From the NCBI RefSeq assembly GCF_024172165.1, contig NZ_JAMZEB010000002.1, forward strand, positions 3,803,501 to 3,867,500: a stretch of 64,000 bases of DNA. Reading direction: 5' to 3'. The notes beneath the pieces are model-generated. The model was not told the origin of the DNA, ran no database searches, and saw only the letters and a program-made list of their open reading frames with translations. Made by a program: the position numbers and the translations under genes. Numbering within the stretch: position 1 is the first letter of the stretch; the number at the start of each line of letters is the position of its first letter. This DNA comes from Nonomuraea thailandensis (GTDB taxonomy: Bacteria > Actinomycetota > Actinomycetes > Streptosporangiales > Streptosporangiaceae). This document shows, in pieces, positions 24,503-33,068 of this stretch.

Positions 24503-25699
24503 TTGAACGTTGCGCCCGCTCGGAGGAGACCCGCCACCGCGTTCGCGCTGCTCGCGGCGGCTGTCCTGACGGCCTCATGCTCCGGCGCCCCTGCCGCGCA
24601 ACCACCGGAAGCCTCCGAGGCGACCACCACCGCCACCCCCCAGGCCCCCACCGTCAAGATCACCCCTGACGAGGGCGCGAGCAAGGTCAGCCCCGAGAAG
24701 AAGGTCGTCGTGGCCGCGGCCGGCGCCCCGCTCGACAACGTCACCGTCGAGGCCGACGGCGAGCAGCTCGAAGGCAAGTACAACGCCGACAAGACCCGCT
24801 GGGTGTCCAGGACCGCGTTGAAGCCGTCCACCAGCTACAACGTCTCGGCCACCGCCGGCGTCACCACCGCCACCAGCACGTTCACCACAGCCAAGCCCGA
24901 GCGCGCGCTGCAGGTCGCCGACGTCACCCCCAACGCCAAGGGCGAGACCCTCGGCGTCGGCGCTCCCATCATCGTCACCTTCAACCAGCCCGTCACCAGC
25001 AAGGCGACCATCGAGCGCGCCCTGGAGATCGAGGCGGAAAAGCCCGTCGACGGAGCCTGGCGCTGGATCAACGACACCGTCGTCATCTACCGCACCGCCA
25101 AGTACTGGCCCGCCCACCAGAAGGTCACCTTCAACGCCAACATCACCGGCATCAAGGGCGGCAAGGGCCTGTACGGGGTCAAGGACTACACCGCCAACCT
25201 CAAGATCGGCGCCAAGCAGATCAGCAAGGTCGACACGCGCAAGAAGATGATGTACGTCTACAAGGACGGCAAGCGCGTCCAGACCATGCGCATCAGCGCC
25301 GGCATGGCCACCACCCGCGAGTACACCACCACCTCCGGCGTGCACCTGACCATGGAACGCGGCAGCCCCGTGCGCATGATCTCCCCGGGCCGCAAGAAGG
25401 GCGACCCCGGCTACTACGACGTCATGATCAACCACGCCGTGCGGATCTCCAACTCCGGCGAGTACGTCCACGCCAAGGACAACGTCTGGGCCCAGGGCGT
25501 GCGCAACGTCAGCCACGGCTGCATCAACGCCCGCCCCGACCAGGCCCGCTGGTTCTACGACAACGTGCAGCGCGGCGACGTCGTCGACATCACCGGCACC
25601 GACCGGGAGCTGGAGTGGAACAACGGCTGGGGATACTGGCAGATGCCGTTCTCCCAGTGGAAGAAGGGCAGCGCACTGAACAAGAGCAGCAAGTCGTGA
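24503..25699 (+). CDS. L,D-transpeptidase lipoprotein (Ig-like domains + YkuD)
   Basis: This 398-aa lipoprotein forms 3-3 cross-links in peptidoglycan. A TTG start at 24503 is set by GGGGAGAGGAC a few bases upstream and gives a proper lipoprotein signal (lipobox TASC). Two Ig-like modules (about 50-150 and 150-250) precede the catalytic YkuD domain (about 250-370), whose active-site motif is SHGCINARP, with a preceding HAVRISNSGEYVHA histidine segment. A C-terminal aromatic tail (WNNGWGYWQMPFSQW) resembles mycobacterial LdtMt2-like enzymes. Upstream, CACTTC-cggca-GAAGTG at 24385-24401 is a perfect dyad that may be an operator. Confidence 0.92.
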   Translation: MNVAPARRRPATAFALLAAAVLTASCSGAPAAQPPEASEATTTATPQAPTVKITPDEGASKVSPEKKVVVAAAGAPLDNVTVEADGEQLEGKYNADKTRWVSRTALKPSTSYNVSATAGVTTATSTFTTAKPERALQVADVTPNAKGETLGVGAPIIVTFNQPVTSKATIERALEIEAEKPVDGAWRWINDTVVIYRTAKYWPAHQKVTFNANITGIKGGKGLYGVKDYTANLKIGAKQISKVDTRKKMMYVYKDGKRVQTMRISAGMATTREYTTTSGVHLTMERGSPVRMISPGRKKGDPGYYDVMINHAVRISNSGEYVHAKDNVWAQGVRNVSHGCINARPDQARWFYDNVQRGDVVDITGTDRELEWNNGWGYWQMPFSQWKKGSALNKSSKS

Positions 25700-26289
25700 C
25701 CCGCGACCACGCCGTCCCGCAGCAGCCCGCACTCCAGCGGCCCGAGCCCGCGCCTCGGGCCGTGTCCCGGCAGCCCGTGCCGCAGGGGCCGGTCGTCATC
25801 CGGCCGGCCCGCGACGGTGACGTGCCCGCCGTCCTGGCCATGTTCGACTCCGCCGTCGCCTGGCTCACCGCCCAGGGCCGCACCGGGCAGTGGGGCAGCC
25901 GTCCCTTCACCGGCGACCCCAAGCGCACCGCGCAGATCACGTCCTTCCTGGCCGGCGGCGGCATGCGCATCGCCGAGCACGGCGGCGAGCCCGCCGGCTG
26001 CATCTCCCTCGGCCCCGCCCACGACTACGTCACCCCGGCCAGCGAGCCGGAGCTGTACGTGCAGATCCTGGTCCTCGACCGCCGTCACGGCGGCCACGGC
26101 ATCGGCCGCGCCCTGCTCGACCGGGCCGCCGGCGAGGCCCGCGACCGGGGCGTCGGCCTGCTGCGCGTCGACTGCTACGCCGGCCACGACGGCCGCCTGG
26201 TGGCCTACTACGAGAGCTGCGGCTTCACCCGCGTCGCCCCCTTCACCGTGGGGGAGTGGCCCGGCATGCTCCTGCAACGCCGCCTGTGA
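25696..26289 (+). CDS. GNAT-family N-acetyltransferase
   Basis: This 197-aa acetyltransferase has a GNAT core at about 35-195. It shows VVIRPARDGDVPAVLAMF at the start, the acetyl-CoA-binding motif A (VLDRRHGGHGIGRALLDRA) and motif B (YYESCGFTRV). GTG 25696 overlaps the L,D-transpeptidase stop by 4 nt (GTGA), suggesting coupling. The first 30 residues are polar and probably disordered. The substrate is unknown. Confidence 0.88.
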   Translation: MTRDHAVPQQPALQRPEPAPRAVSRQPVPQGPVVIRPARDGDVPAVLAMFDSAVAWLTAQGRTGQWGSRPFTGDPKRTAQITSFLAGGGMRIAEHGGEPAGCISLGPAHDYVTPASEPELYVQILVLDRRHGGHGIGRALLDRAAGEARDRGVGLLRVDCYAGHDGRLVAYYESCGFTRVAPFTVGEWPGMLLQRRL

Positions 26290-26296
26290 GGCCCGC

Positions 26297-27034
26297 TCAG
26301 GGGGCCTGGAGCATGCGGAAGACGAAGTAGTCGACCGTCCAGCCGTCCTTGACCAGGCTCCGCTGGGCGACGGTCCGCGTCACGAACCCTTCCTCCCCGG
26401 CGAGCCGCCGCAGGTAGGCCAGGTCCCCCGAGGTGCCGAAGGAGATCAGCATCCGCCCGCCAGGGCTGAGGTGACTCCTGGCGTTGCGGAAGAACGTGGT
26501 CATCGCCTGGTAGTTCTCGTCGGTCATGGCGGCCTCGAGCAGGTCGCGCGGGGCGAACCAGCGGAACGGCGGGTCGAAGACGATGAGGTCGAAGCGGCCC
26601 TCGACGTTGCCGAACACGTCGCTGTGGCGGACCTCGACGCGGCCCTCGACACCGTTGCGGGCGGCGTTGCCGCGGGCGGTCTCGACGGCGACCGGATTGA
26701 TGTCCACGGCCAGGACCCTCGCCGCGGCCGAGGCGGCCAGGATCGCGTTGACGCCGCTGCCGGTGCCCATGTCGAGCACGTGATCGTCATCCCGCACCTC
26801 GGCGAGCACCGCTTCGCCCAGCAGATGCGACATGCCGGTGACCGGATGCACCTGCGGCGGGATCACCAGGGTCGTGCCGAGGTAGGTGAAGGTCCGGGTG
26901 GAGGCCGCTTCGGCGCTTGCGGCCTCGTAGGCGCTGTGGTGCCACCGGCGGATGCGCTCGGCCTCGCTCTCGGACAGGGTGGAGGCGTAGGCGGGGCCGG
27001 CCTGCCGGGGACCGGCCGGGTCGGGGTGGGCCAT
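26297..27034 (-). CDS. Class I SAM-dependent methyltransferase (HemK/PrmC-like motif)
   Basis: This 245-aa methyltransferase has motif I VLDMGTGSGVNAI and motif II-type VLAVDINPVAVETARGNAARNG. It also has an acceptor motif FDPPFRW, in the position of NPPY in N-methylating (HemK/RsmC-like) enzymes. It therefore probably methylates an amide or exocyclic nitrogen on protein or RNA. ATG 27034 is chosen because TACGAT ends 6 nt upstream (leaderless); ATG 27070 is an alternative. It is convergent with the GNAT gene. Confidence 0.87.
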   Translation of the reverse strand: MAHPDPAGPRQAGPAYASTLSESEAERIRRWHHSAYEAASAEAASTRTFTYLGTTLVIPPQVHPVTGMSHLLGEAVLAEVRDDDHVLDMGTGSGVNAILAASAAARVLAVDINPVAVETARGNAARNGVEGRVEVRHSDVFGNVEGRFDLIVFDPPFRWFAPRDLLEAAMTDENYQAMTTFFRNARSHLSPGGRMLISFGTSGDLAYLRRLAGEEGFVTRTVAQRSLVKDGWTVDYFVFRMLQAP

Positions 27035-27363
27035 GCCGGCATCGTACGCGGGCGTGCCCTTCGGCGGCATGCCGATAAAAGCCGCTTGCCGGGCGGGCCG
27101 GGCCGGGCCGTGTTGTGATCGGCCCTGCCAGAGCGCCGAGGTGAGTGTGCGCCGAGGACCTGCGGCACGCCCGGCCGGGCTCTGAGGTCAGGGGACGACG
27201 CCGACGCCAGTGAGAGCGGGACGACACCTACCACCGGCGGCTGAGGAGGCTCGGCCGGCCATGACCGGGACAAACGACTCCTCCTGATCCATCAGGAACA
27301 CCTGGACGGCGTTCGGGCACCGCCAGGCGATGTCCCGGCCCCGGCGCTCTCTCCCGCCGCCCG
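27035..27363. other. 329-bp intergenic region without a supported gene
   Basis: No coding sequence is convincing in this divergent region. It contains a short GGGCC-rich direct repeat near 27095-27110. The right end merges into the TetR promoter. Confidence 0.5.
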
Positions 27364-27389
27364 AACCGAACCGTTCAGTTGGATACACT
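27364..27389 (+). promoter_or_regulatory. TetR operator and -10 box of the TetR gene
   Basis: AACCGAACCGTTCAGTT (27364-27380) is a near-perfect 17-bp dyad placed over the -35 region. The -10 box TACACT (27384-27389) ends 6 nt before the ATG, predicting a leaderless mRNA. The same 17-mer, with two changes, recurs as a perfect palindrome at 31088-31104 before the aldo/keto reductase gene. Confidence 0.7.
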
Positions 27390-27395
27390 TGCGCC

Positions 27396-28004
27396 ATGGC
27401 CGCCTCCACCAGCACCGATTCCGTCGCCGACCGGATCGTCGCGGCGGCGACCACGGAGTTCGCGCGCCACGGGATCGCCGGAGCCCGCATCGAGCGGATC
27501 GCCAAGGCCGCGCGCACCAGCAAGGAGCGCGTCTACGCCTACTTCCGCAGCAAGGAGGAGCTGTACCGGCATGTGGCCGGGCGGGAGCTGTCGGCGCTGG
27601 CCGAGGCCACCCAGATCGACCCCACCGACCTTCCCGGCTACGCCGGGCGCGTGCACGACTACCTGTCGCGCCATCCCGAGCGGCAGCGGCTGATGATGTG
27701 GGGGCAGCTGGAGCTCGCCCCCGGCCAGGCCCTGCCCGGCGATCCCGTGCGGCAGTCGATGCTCCGCAAGACCGAGAAGCTGCGCCAGGCGCAGGAGGCC
27801 GGCCACCTCGATCCCTCCTGGGCGCCCGAGGACATCCTGATGTTCACCAGCCAGGTCGCCACCTCCTGGGTCCTGCAGGCCGACCTGGTCCCCGCCGGGC
27901 AGGAGCGCGAGGCGTTCATCGCCGCCCGGCGGGCCGCGATCGTCGCCGCCGTGCAGCGGATGTTCCCCGCCACCTCCGCCCCTGACACCACCCGGCCCCG
28001 CTGA
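27396..28004 (+). CDS. TetR-family transcriptional regulator
   Basis: This 202-aa repressor has an N-terminal TetR helix-turn-helix (about 10-57; VAAATTEFARHGIAGARIERIAK, RTSKERVYAYFRSKEELYRHV) and a C-terminal ligand domain resembling the TetR_C_17/AcrR type. ATG 27396 follows the -10 box TACACT. The operator in front of it matches two sites before the aldo/keto reductase gene at 30091-31071, so this protein probably represses both itself and that enzyme. Confidence 0.93.
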   Translation: MAASTSTDSVADRIVAAATTEFARHGIAGARIERIAKAARTSKERVYAYFRSKEELYRHVAGRELSALAEATQIDPTDLPGYAGRVHDYLSRHPERQRLMMWGQLELAPGQALPGDPVRQSMLRKTEKLRQAQEAGHLDPSWAPEDILMFTSQVATSWVLQADLVPAGQEREAFIAARRAAIVAAVQRMFPATSAPDTTRPR

Positions 28005-28055
28005 CGGGCCCCCTGCTTCACCGCGCACACGCCTTGATCGGCCTTCATCGCATCC

Positions 28056-28117
28056 CAAGGATTTCCTTGACATGCGCTCGTGATTGACCTTCGATTCCAA
28101 GCATGTCTTTGGAATCG
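28056..28117 (+). promoter_or_regulatory. Promoter with two dyads, one spanning the start codon
   Basis: CAAGGA-tt-TCCTTG (28056-28069) overlaps a consensus -35 TTGACA (28067-28072); a weak -10 TTCGAT lies 17 bp later. CGATTCCAA / TTGGAATCG (28092-28100 and 28109-28117; perfect 9-bp arms, 8-nt gap) straddles the ATG at 28103. Binding of the encoded regulator there would block transcription start of its own gene. Confidence 0.65.
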
Positions 28118-28702
28118 TGGAGGAAGCGGCCACGGCAGGTGCTCGACGACCCGGCCGCCATGCGGGCATTCGCCCACCCCGTCCGCCTGGCACTGCACGA
28201 GCTGCTGATGCGGGCCGGCGCCACGACCGCCGCGGACGCCGCCCGCGAGGTCGGCATCAGCCAGGCCCTGGCCTCCTACCATCTGCGGCAACTGGCCAGG
28301 TACGGCTTCGTGGAGCAGGCCGAGGCGCGAGACGAGCGCGAACGGCCGTGGAAGGCGACGTCGCTGACCCAGGAGTGGTCCGGCGCCGAGTCCAGCCCCG
28401 AGGTCACGGCCGCCCGCGGCCTGCTGGAACAGGTCATCGCCGAACGGGCGCTGGCACGGCTGGCCGAGTGGCAGGAGCGCCGCGCGGACGAGCCGGACCC
28501 GTGGCGGACGAGCGGCGGGATCGGCAGCTCCTACCTCTATGTCACACCCGACGAGCTCGCCGCGTTCGACGCCGCGTTCACCCGCCTGCTGGAGCCGCTG
28601 ATGGCGCGGATCGCCGACCCCTGCGAGCGGCCGGAAGGAGCCCGGCCGGTCCTGCTGACCACCCTCCTGGTCCCGCTCCCGGCCACCGGCACCGGTGACT
28701 GA
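28103..28702 (+). CDS. ArsR-like helix-turn-helix regulator
   Basis: This 199-aa protein has an ArsR/winged-helix domain at about 15-90 (AFAHPVRLALHELLM, AAREVGISQALASYHLRQLARYGFV). A helical C-terminal domain of about 100 residues is shared with MFS-linked regulators. It is followed, with an 8-nt overlap, by an MFS gene (GTG 28695), so regulator and exporter form one unit. The operator dyad covering its start codon predicts autorepression. Confidence 0.9.
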   Translation: MSLESWRKRPRQVLDDPAAMRAFAHPVRLALHELLMRAGATTAADAAREVGISQALASYHLRQLARYGFVEQAEARDERERPWKATSLTQEWSGAESSPEVTAARGLLEQVIAERALARLAEWQERRADEPDPWRTSGGIGSSYLYVTPDELAAFDAAFTRLLEPLMARIADPCERPEGARPVLLTTLLVPLPATGTGD

Positions 28703-30044
28703 GGCCAGGGACGCCACCCCGCCGGAAGAGGAGCCGGAAGAGGAGCCGGAAGAGGAGCCGGAAGAGGAGCCGGAAGAGGAGCCGGGACAGGAGCCGGCAG
28801 GGGAGGCCACGAGCGCTCCGGAGAAGCCGGCGCGGCGAGCGCCGGACGGGATCCGGAGCCTGCTCGGAAAGAACCGGGACTACCGGCGGCTGCTCCTCGC
28901 CGGGCTGATCTCGCAGACCGGTGACTGGGTCATCAGCACCGGCCTGGCCTACCACGTCTACGTACTCACCGGGTCCACGCTGTCCAGCGCCACCATGCTG
29001 CTGGCCGCCCGGTTACCGGACGTCCTGCTCGGCTCACTGGCGGGCGTGCTCGCCGACCGGTGGGACCGCCGCAGGCTGCTCGTGATCACGGACGTGCTGC
29101 TCGCGCTGGGGCTGCTGCCTCTGCTGGCGGTACGCGAGCCGGACCAGGTGTGGATCGTCTACGCCGTCGCCCTGTGGACGGGCGTGCTCAGCACGGTCCT
29201 GTTCCCCGCCCAGAAGGCCCTCGTGCCCCAGATCGTGGCCGCCTCGCAGCTCGTCAGGGCCAACGCCCTGCACGGGCAGAGCGGCCAGGCCGCCAGACTG
29301 CTGGGCGCGCTGGCCGGCGGGGTCGCGGTCGGCGCGGGCGGGCCGGCCGCCATCGTCTGGATCGACGTGGCCAGCTTCCTGATCTCCGCACTCCTGCTGG
29401 CCCGCCTGCGGGCGCCCGCCCGCCCCGCGGCCACGGCGACGACGGGCGGGCAGTGGACCTCGGGGCTGCGGCTGACCAGGCAGAACCGCGGGGTGCGCCT
29501 GCTGGTGGCATACATGATGATCACAGGGCTCGGCGAGGGCATCTTCGGGACACTCGCGGCACCGTTCGTGGCGGACGTGCTCGGCGGGCAAGGGGACGCC
29601 TACGGGTTGTTCCTGTCGGCGCAGGCGGTCGGCGGGATCGCCGGCGGCCTGATGGTCGCCGCCCGCCCGGGGAACGCCACGCCGCGGGCGCTGTTCGGAT
29701 GGGGAACGGTCGTCTTCGGCCTGGCCGACCTGGCGCTGTTCAGCTACCCGATCCTGACGCCGGAGCTGTGGCCGGCCATCGCGCTGATCGCCCTGGCCGG
29801 CCTACCGGCCGCCGCAGCGATGGCGGGGCTGACCACATTCGCCCAGACGGTCACCAGCGACGACCGGCTGGGCGCGGTCTTCGGGCTTCTCATGAGCGCC
29901 CAGGCCGCCACGTCGCTGCTCGGGATGGCGCTGGCGGGCGTGCTCGGCGACCGGCTCGGCATCGTCCCCACGCTCTGCCTGCACGCCGGCGGGCTGATCA
30001 CAGCGGGCCTGCTCGTCGTGGCGAAAATCAGAAAGATCACGTAG
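28695..30044 (+). CDS. MFS transporter with acidic EP-repeat N-terminus
   Basis: This 449-aa transporter has 12 predicted membrane segments; motif A appears as GVLADRWDRRRLLV. It resembles the enterobactin exporter EntS / MdtG-like MFS group. The cytosolic N-terminus (about residues 10-45) is a Glu/Pro tract encoded by a 12-bp tandem repeat (PEEE units), which may vary in copy number. GTG 28695 overlaps the ArsR-like gene. The likely role is efflux controlled by that regulator; substrate unknown. Confidence 0.9.
   Translation: MTEARDATPPEEEPEEEPEEEPEEEPEEEPGQEPAGEATSAPEKPARRAPDGIRSLLGKNRDYRRLLLAGLISQTGDWVISTGLAYHVYVLTGSTLSSATMLLAARLPDVLLGSLAGVLADRWDRRRLLVITDVLLALGLLPLLAVREPDQVWIVYAVALWTGVLSTVLFPAQKALVPQIVAASQLVRANALHGQSGQAARLLGALAGGVAVGAGGPAAIVWIDVASFLISALLLARLRAPARPAATATTGGQWTSGLRLTRQNRGVRLLVAYMMITGLGEGIFGTLAAPFVADVLGGQGDAYGLFLSAQAVGGIAGGLMVAARPGNATPRALFGWGTVVFGLADLALFSYPILTPELWPAIALIALAGLPAAAAMAGLTTFAQTVTSDDRLGAVFGLLMSAQAATSLLGMALAGVLGDRLGIVPTLCLHAGGLITAGLLVVAKIRKIT
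28722..28781 (+). repeat. Five perfect 12-bp tandem repeats inside an MFS gene
   Basis: The unit CCGGAAGAGGAG is repeated five times without mismatch and keeps the reading frame, giving the Glu/Pro-rich N-terminal tract. Gain or loss of units by slippage would change tract length without a frameshift. Confidence 0.95.
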
Positions 30045-30090
30045 AGAGCTCGAAGACACCCCCTCTGAGCCCGGGGCGCGGAACGGCGGG

Positions 30091-31071
30091 TCAGTCCCAG
30101 GCGGGCAGGACCCGGTAGCGGTCGCCGAACCCGCCGGTGGGCAGGATCTCGGCGATGGCGTCCAGGTCGGCCTGGGTCAGCTCCACCCCGGCCGCCGCCG
30201 CGTTCTCCTGCATGCGCTCGGCGCTGCGGGTGCCGGGGATCGGCACGATGTCCTCGCCCTGGGCCAGGATCCAGGCGAGGGCGAGCTGGGCGACGGTCGC
30301 GCCCCGGGCGGCGGCCACCTCGCGCAGCCTCTCCACCGCCTCGGCGTTCTTCTCGAAGTTGCCCGGCTCCCAGCGCGGGTCGAGGCTGTGGCGCATGTCG
30401 GTGGCGTCGTGCTCGGCGGCGGGCCTGGCGGCGCCGGTGATGAACCCCCGGCCCAGCGGGGAGTAGGCCACGAACCCGATCCCCAGCTCGCGCAGGACCG
30501 GGAACAGCTGCTCGACGTCGCGCTCGAACAGCGAGTACTCGGTCTGCAGCACCGAGACGGGCTGCACGGCGTGCGCGCGGCGGATCGTGCGCGCGCCGGC
30601 CTCCGACAGGCCGAAGTACTTCACCTTCCCCGCCTCGATGAGCTCCTTGACGGCCCCCGCGACGTCCTCGATCGGCACGTCGGGGTCGACGCGGTGCTGG
30701 TAGAACACGTCGATCCGGTCGACGCCGAGATGGCGCAGGCTGTTGTCGGCGACTTTGCGGATGTTGTCCGGGCGGCTGTTGAGCGCGCCGGTGAGCCCGC
30801 CGGACAGGTCGAAGCCGAACTTGGTGGCGATCACCACCTCCTCGCGGACGTCCCTGAGCGCCTTGCCGACCAGGATCTCGTTCGAGCCGGTGCCGAGCCC
30901 GTACAGCTCGGCGGTGTCGAAGAACGTCACGCCCAGCTCGTAGGCGCGGCGGAGCGCCGCGACGCCGGCCTTCTCGTCGCCGGGCCCGTACGCCATGGTC
31001 AGCCCCATCGAGCCGTAGCCGATCGCCGACACCACCAGCCCCTGAGCACCCAGAACACGCTGCTGCATCAT
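30091..31071 (-). CDS. Aldo/keto reductase
   Basis: This 326-aa AKR is of the YajO/GrpB type (AKR13-like). It contains GYGSMGLTMAYG, the catalytic FDTAELYGLGTGSNEILVGKAL (Asp/Tyr), the lysine strand VIATKFGF, and His in FYQHRVDP. The C-terminus has IPGTRSAERMQENAAA, the NADP-binding loop. The start has two adjacent ATGs behind GGGAGGG; I take 31071. Two 17-bp operators lie in its promoter and match the one in front of the TetR gene at 27396. Confidence 0.93.
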   Translation of the reverse strand: MMQQRVLGAQGLVVSAIGYGSMGLTMAYGPGDEKAGVAALRRAYELGVTFFDTAELYGLGTGSNEILVGKALRDVREEVVIATKFGFDLSGGLTGALNSRPDNIRKVADNSLRHLGVDRIDVFYQHRVDPDVPIEDVAGAVKELIEAGKVKYFGLSEAGARTIRRAHAVQPVSVLQTEYSLFERDVEQLFPVLRELGIGFVAYSPLGRGFITGAARPAAEHDATDMRHSLDPRWEPGNFEKNAEAVERLREVAAARGATVAQLALAWILAQGEDIVPIPGTRSAERMQENAAAAGVELTQADLDAIAEILPTGGFGDRYRVLPAWD

Positions 31072-31087
31072 GGCCCTCCCATCGCCA

Positions 31088-31159
31088 AACCGAACTGTTC
31101 GGTTCTTGCCGCCCACGCTACCCCCGCAACGCGAAAAGCCCAAACCAAACAGTTCGGTC
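31088..31159 (-). promoter_or_regulatory. Promoter of aldo/keto reductase with two TetR-type operators
   Basis: AACCGAAC-t-GTTCGGTT (31088-31104) is a perfect 17-bp palindrome just downstream of the predicted start point. AACCAAACAGTTCGGTC (31143-31159) is a second, weaker copy upstream. Between them, on the minus strand, lies a -10 box TAGCGT (31120-31115). This is the same sequence as at 27364-27380. Confidence 0.7.
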
Positions 31160-31161
31160 GG

Positions 31162-31761
31162 CTACGGGCGCCCGGCGACGCGCCTCGGCGCGACCCGGAC
31201 GTGCGCGCGCTCGCCCTGCGTGCCGATGAGGCTCAGGAACTCCACGGGACCGGCGCCGGTGGCCCCGAACCAGTGCGGGGTGCGCGTGTCGAACTCCGCC
31301 GCCTGCCCGGGCTCGAGCAGCAGGTCATGCTCCCCCAGGACGAGGCGCAGCGTCCCGTTGAGCACGTAGACCCAGTCGTAGCCCTCATGGGTGCGCAGGT
31401 CCGGCTCGGCGTCGTCGCGCCCGGCCGGCAGGACGAACTTGTAGGCCTGGATCCCTCCGGGCCTGCGGGTCAGCGGCAGGACGACCATGCCGTCACCGGC
31501 GGTGATAGGACGCAGGTTGACGCGGGGATCGCCGGTCGGCGGCGCGTCGACGAGCTCATCCAGCGTGACCCCGTAGGCGCGGGCCAGCGGCAGCAGCTGC
31601 TCCAGCGTGGGGCGCCGCAGGCCCGCCTCCAGCCGCGACAGCGTGCTGGCGGAGATCCCGGTCTGGGCCGCGAGGCCGGACAGCGTCACGTCCCGCTGCA
31701 GCCGCAGGCGTTTCAGCCTGGGGCCGACGGCGTCGAGGGTGCGGTCAATCGTCTCGTCCAT
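31162..31761 (-). CDS. XRE-family regulator with C-terminal cupin domain
   Basis: This 199-aa regulator has a helix-turn-helix at about 13-68 (RLKRLRLQRDVTLSGLAAQTGIS..TLSRLEAG) and a cupin sensor domain at about 110-185 (EGYDWVYVLNGTLRLVLGEHDLLLEPGQAAEFDTRTPHWFG). Proteins of this type (SutR/PuuR-like) sense small molecules. It is divergent from the methyltransferase at 31867, with the dyad TTGCC-attc-GGCAA between them. Confidence 0.93.
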   Translation of the reverse strand: MDETIDRTLDAVGPRLKRLRLQRDVTLSGLAAQTGISASTLSRLEAGLRRPTLEQLLPLARAYGVTLDELVDAPPTGDPRVNLRPITAGDGMVVLPLTRRPGGIQAYKFVLPAGRDDAEPDLRTHEGYDWVYVLNGTLRLVLGEHDLLLEPGQAAEFDTRTPHWFGATGAGPVEFLSLIGTQGERAHVRVAPRRVAGRP

Positions 31762-31770
31762 CCGGCCAGT

Positions 31771-31784
31771 TTGCCATTCGGCAA
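31771..31784. promoter_or_regulatory. Dyad TTGCC-attc-GGCAA between divergent XRE and methyltransferase genes
   Basis: A perfect 5-4-5 inverted repeat sits 9 nt upstream of the XRE gene start and 82 nt before the methyltransferase start. It is a plausible operator for the XRE-cupin protein. Confidence 0.5.
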
Positions 31785-31866
31785 CAAGGTTTGCGCATCG
31801 GCCGGTTCGTTCACCACCATGAGGGACGAACCGAGCCCGTCACCCTGCGAACGAGGAAGATCACCG

Positions 31867-32514
31867 ATGACGCACGCCTTCGACAAGGACTACTGGGAGC
31901 AGCACTGGCACGCGGGGCACGCCTCCATGGGCGGCCACCCGCCGAACCCGTACCTCGCCCGCGAGACCGCCGGCCTGACACCCGGCACGGCCCTGGACGC
32001 CGGGTGCGGCGGCGGCGCCGAGGCGATCTGGCTCGCCGAGCGCGGCTGGGACGTCACCGCCGCCGACATCTCCTCCCAGGCCCTGACCGTCGCCGCCGGG
32101 CGCGCGGCGGCGAGCGGCGCCGCCGCACGCCTGCGCTGGGTCCGGGCCGACCTGACCCTCTGGCGGCCGGACGCGCCGTTCGACCTGGTCATGACCCACT
32201 ACGCCCACCCCTCGACGCCGCAGCAGGACTTCTACGAGCGCATCGCCGGCTGGGTGGCCCCCGGCGGCACCCTGCTCATCGTCGGCCACCTGCACACCTC
32301 CCACTCCCGTCCCGGCCACTCCTCATCCGGCCCCGCCTCCGGGGGTCACGACCACCACCCTCCCGCCGAGGCGTCGGCCACCCCCGCCGCGATCACCGCC
32401 CGCCTGCGCGACACCGAGTGGGAGATCGTCACCGCCGAAGAGCACCTGCGCACCGTGCCCGGCCGCACCGTCCCTCTGCATGACGTCGTCGTACGCGCCA
32501 CCCGACGCGGGTAG
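31867..32514 (+). CDS. Class I SAM-dependent methyltransferase
   Basis: This 215-aa methyltransferase has motif I TALDAGCGGGAEAIWLAERGW, motif II VTAADIS and a WEQHWHAG start typical of the TehB/UbiE-like small-molecule group. A His/Ser/Pro-rich insert (HTSHSRPGHSSSG..GGHDHHPP, about 145-170) could bind metal. A GAGGAAG site precedes ATG 31867. It is controlled from the same region as the divergent XRE-cupin gene. Confidence 0.87.
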   Translation: MTHAFDKDYWEQHWHAGHASMGGHPPNPYLARETAGLTPGTALDAGCGGGAEAIWLAERGWDVTAADISSQALTVAAGRAAASGAAARLRWVRADLTLWRPDAPFDLVMTHYAHPSTPQQDFYERIAGWVAPGGTLLIVGHLHTSHSRPGHSSSGPASGGHDHHPPAEASATPAAITARLRDTEWEIVTAEEHLRTVPGRTVPLHDVVVRATRRG

Positions 32515-32593
32515 ACCCGTCACATTCCTGCGCGCCGCCGGTCATACCAAGTGCCGGCCGGATCGGCGCACACTCACGGAGCGGGGGCACACC

Positions 32594-33037
32594 ATGAAGT
32601 TCCGGACCCTTGTCGAACCTGCCGAGCCCATGAGAGGGCTGGAGGTCCCCGAAGAGGTGGTGGAGGCGCTCGGCGGCGGCAAGCGGCCGAGGGTGACCAT
32701 CACGCTCAACGGGCACACGTGGAAGAGCCGGGTCGCCATCATGCGCGGCCGCTGCCTGCTCGGCCTCAGCAACGCCAACCGGCGGGCGGCCGGTGTCGCG
32801 ACCGGCGAGGAGGTCGAGGTCGAGCTGGAACTCGACGCCGAGCCTCCCGTCGTGGCCGAGCCCGGCGACTTCGCCCGCGCCCTGGACGCCGACCCGGCCG
32901 CCCGGGCCGCCTACGACCGCCTGTCCCACAGCCGCAAGCGGGAGCACGTGCTCGCCATCGAGAGCGCGAAGAAGCCCGAGACCCGCGCGCGGCGCATCGA
33001 CCAGGCTCTGGCCAGGCTGCGGGACGGGCAACGGTAG
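32594..33037 (+). CDS. YdeI/OmpD-associated-type protein (DUF1905)
   Basis: This 147-aa protein has an N-terminal DUF1905 barrel (FRTLVEPAEP.., VPEEVVEALGGGKRPRVTITLNGHTWKSRV) and a C-terminal YdeI-like helical segment (DFARALDADPAARAAYDRLSHSRKREHVLAIESAKKPETRARR). The motif LSHSRKREHVLAIESAKKPETR is strongly family-typical, and the function is unknown across the family. It lies 79 nt after the methyltransferase gene on the same strand, so co-transcription is possible. Confidence 0.88.
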   Translation: MKFRTLVEPAEPMRGLEVPEEVVEALGGGKRPRVTITLNGHTWKSRVAIMRGRCLLGLSNANRRAAGVATGEEVEVELELDAEPPVVAEPGDFARALDADPAARAAYDRLSHSRKREHVLAIESAKKPETRARRIDQALARLRDGQR

Positions 33038-33068
33038 TCGCCACTGACACAGGGCGGCTGCCCACCGG

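Noticed and set aside
22102..24831. 909-codon open frame on the minus strand opposite RecD2
   Set aside because: It is the antisense image of a well-supported helicase gene; the product is low-complexity Gly/Val/Ala/Asp.
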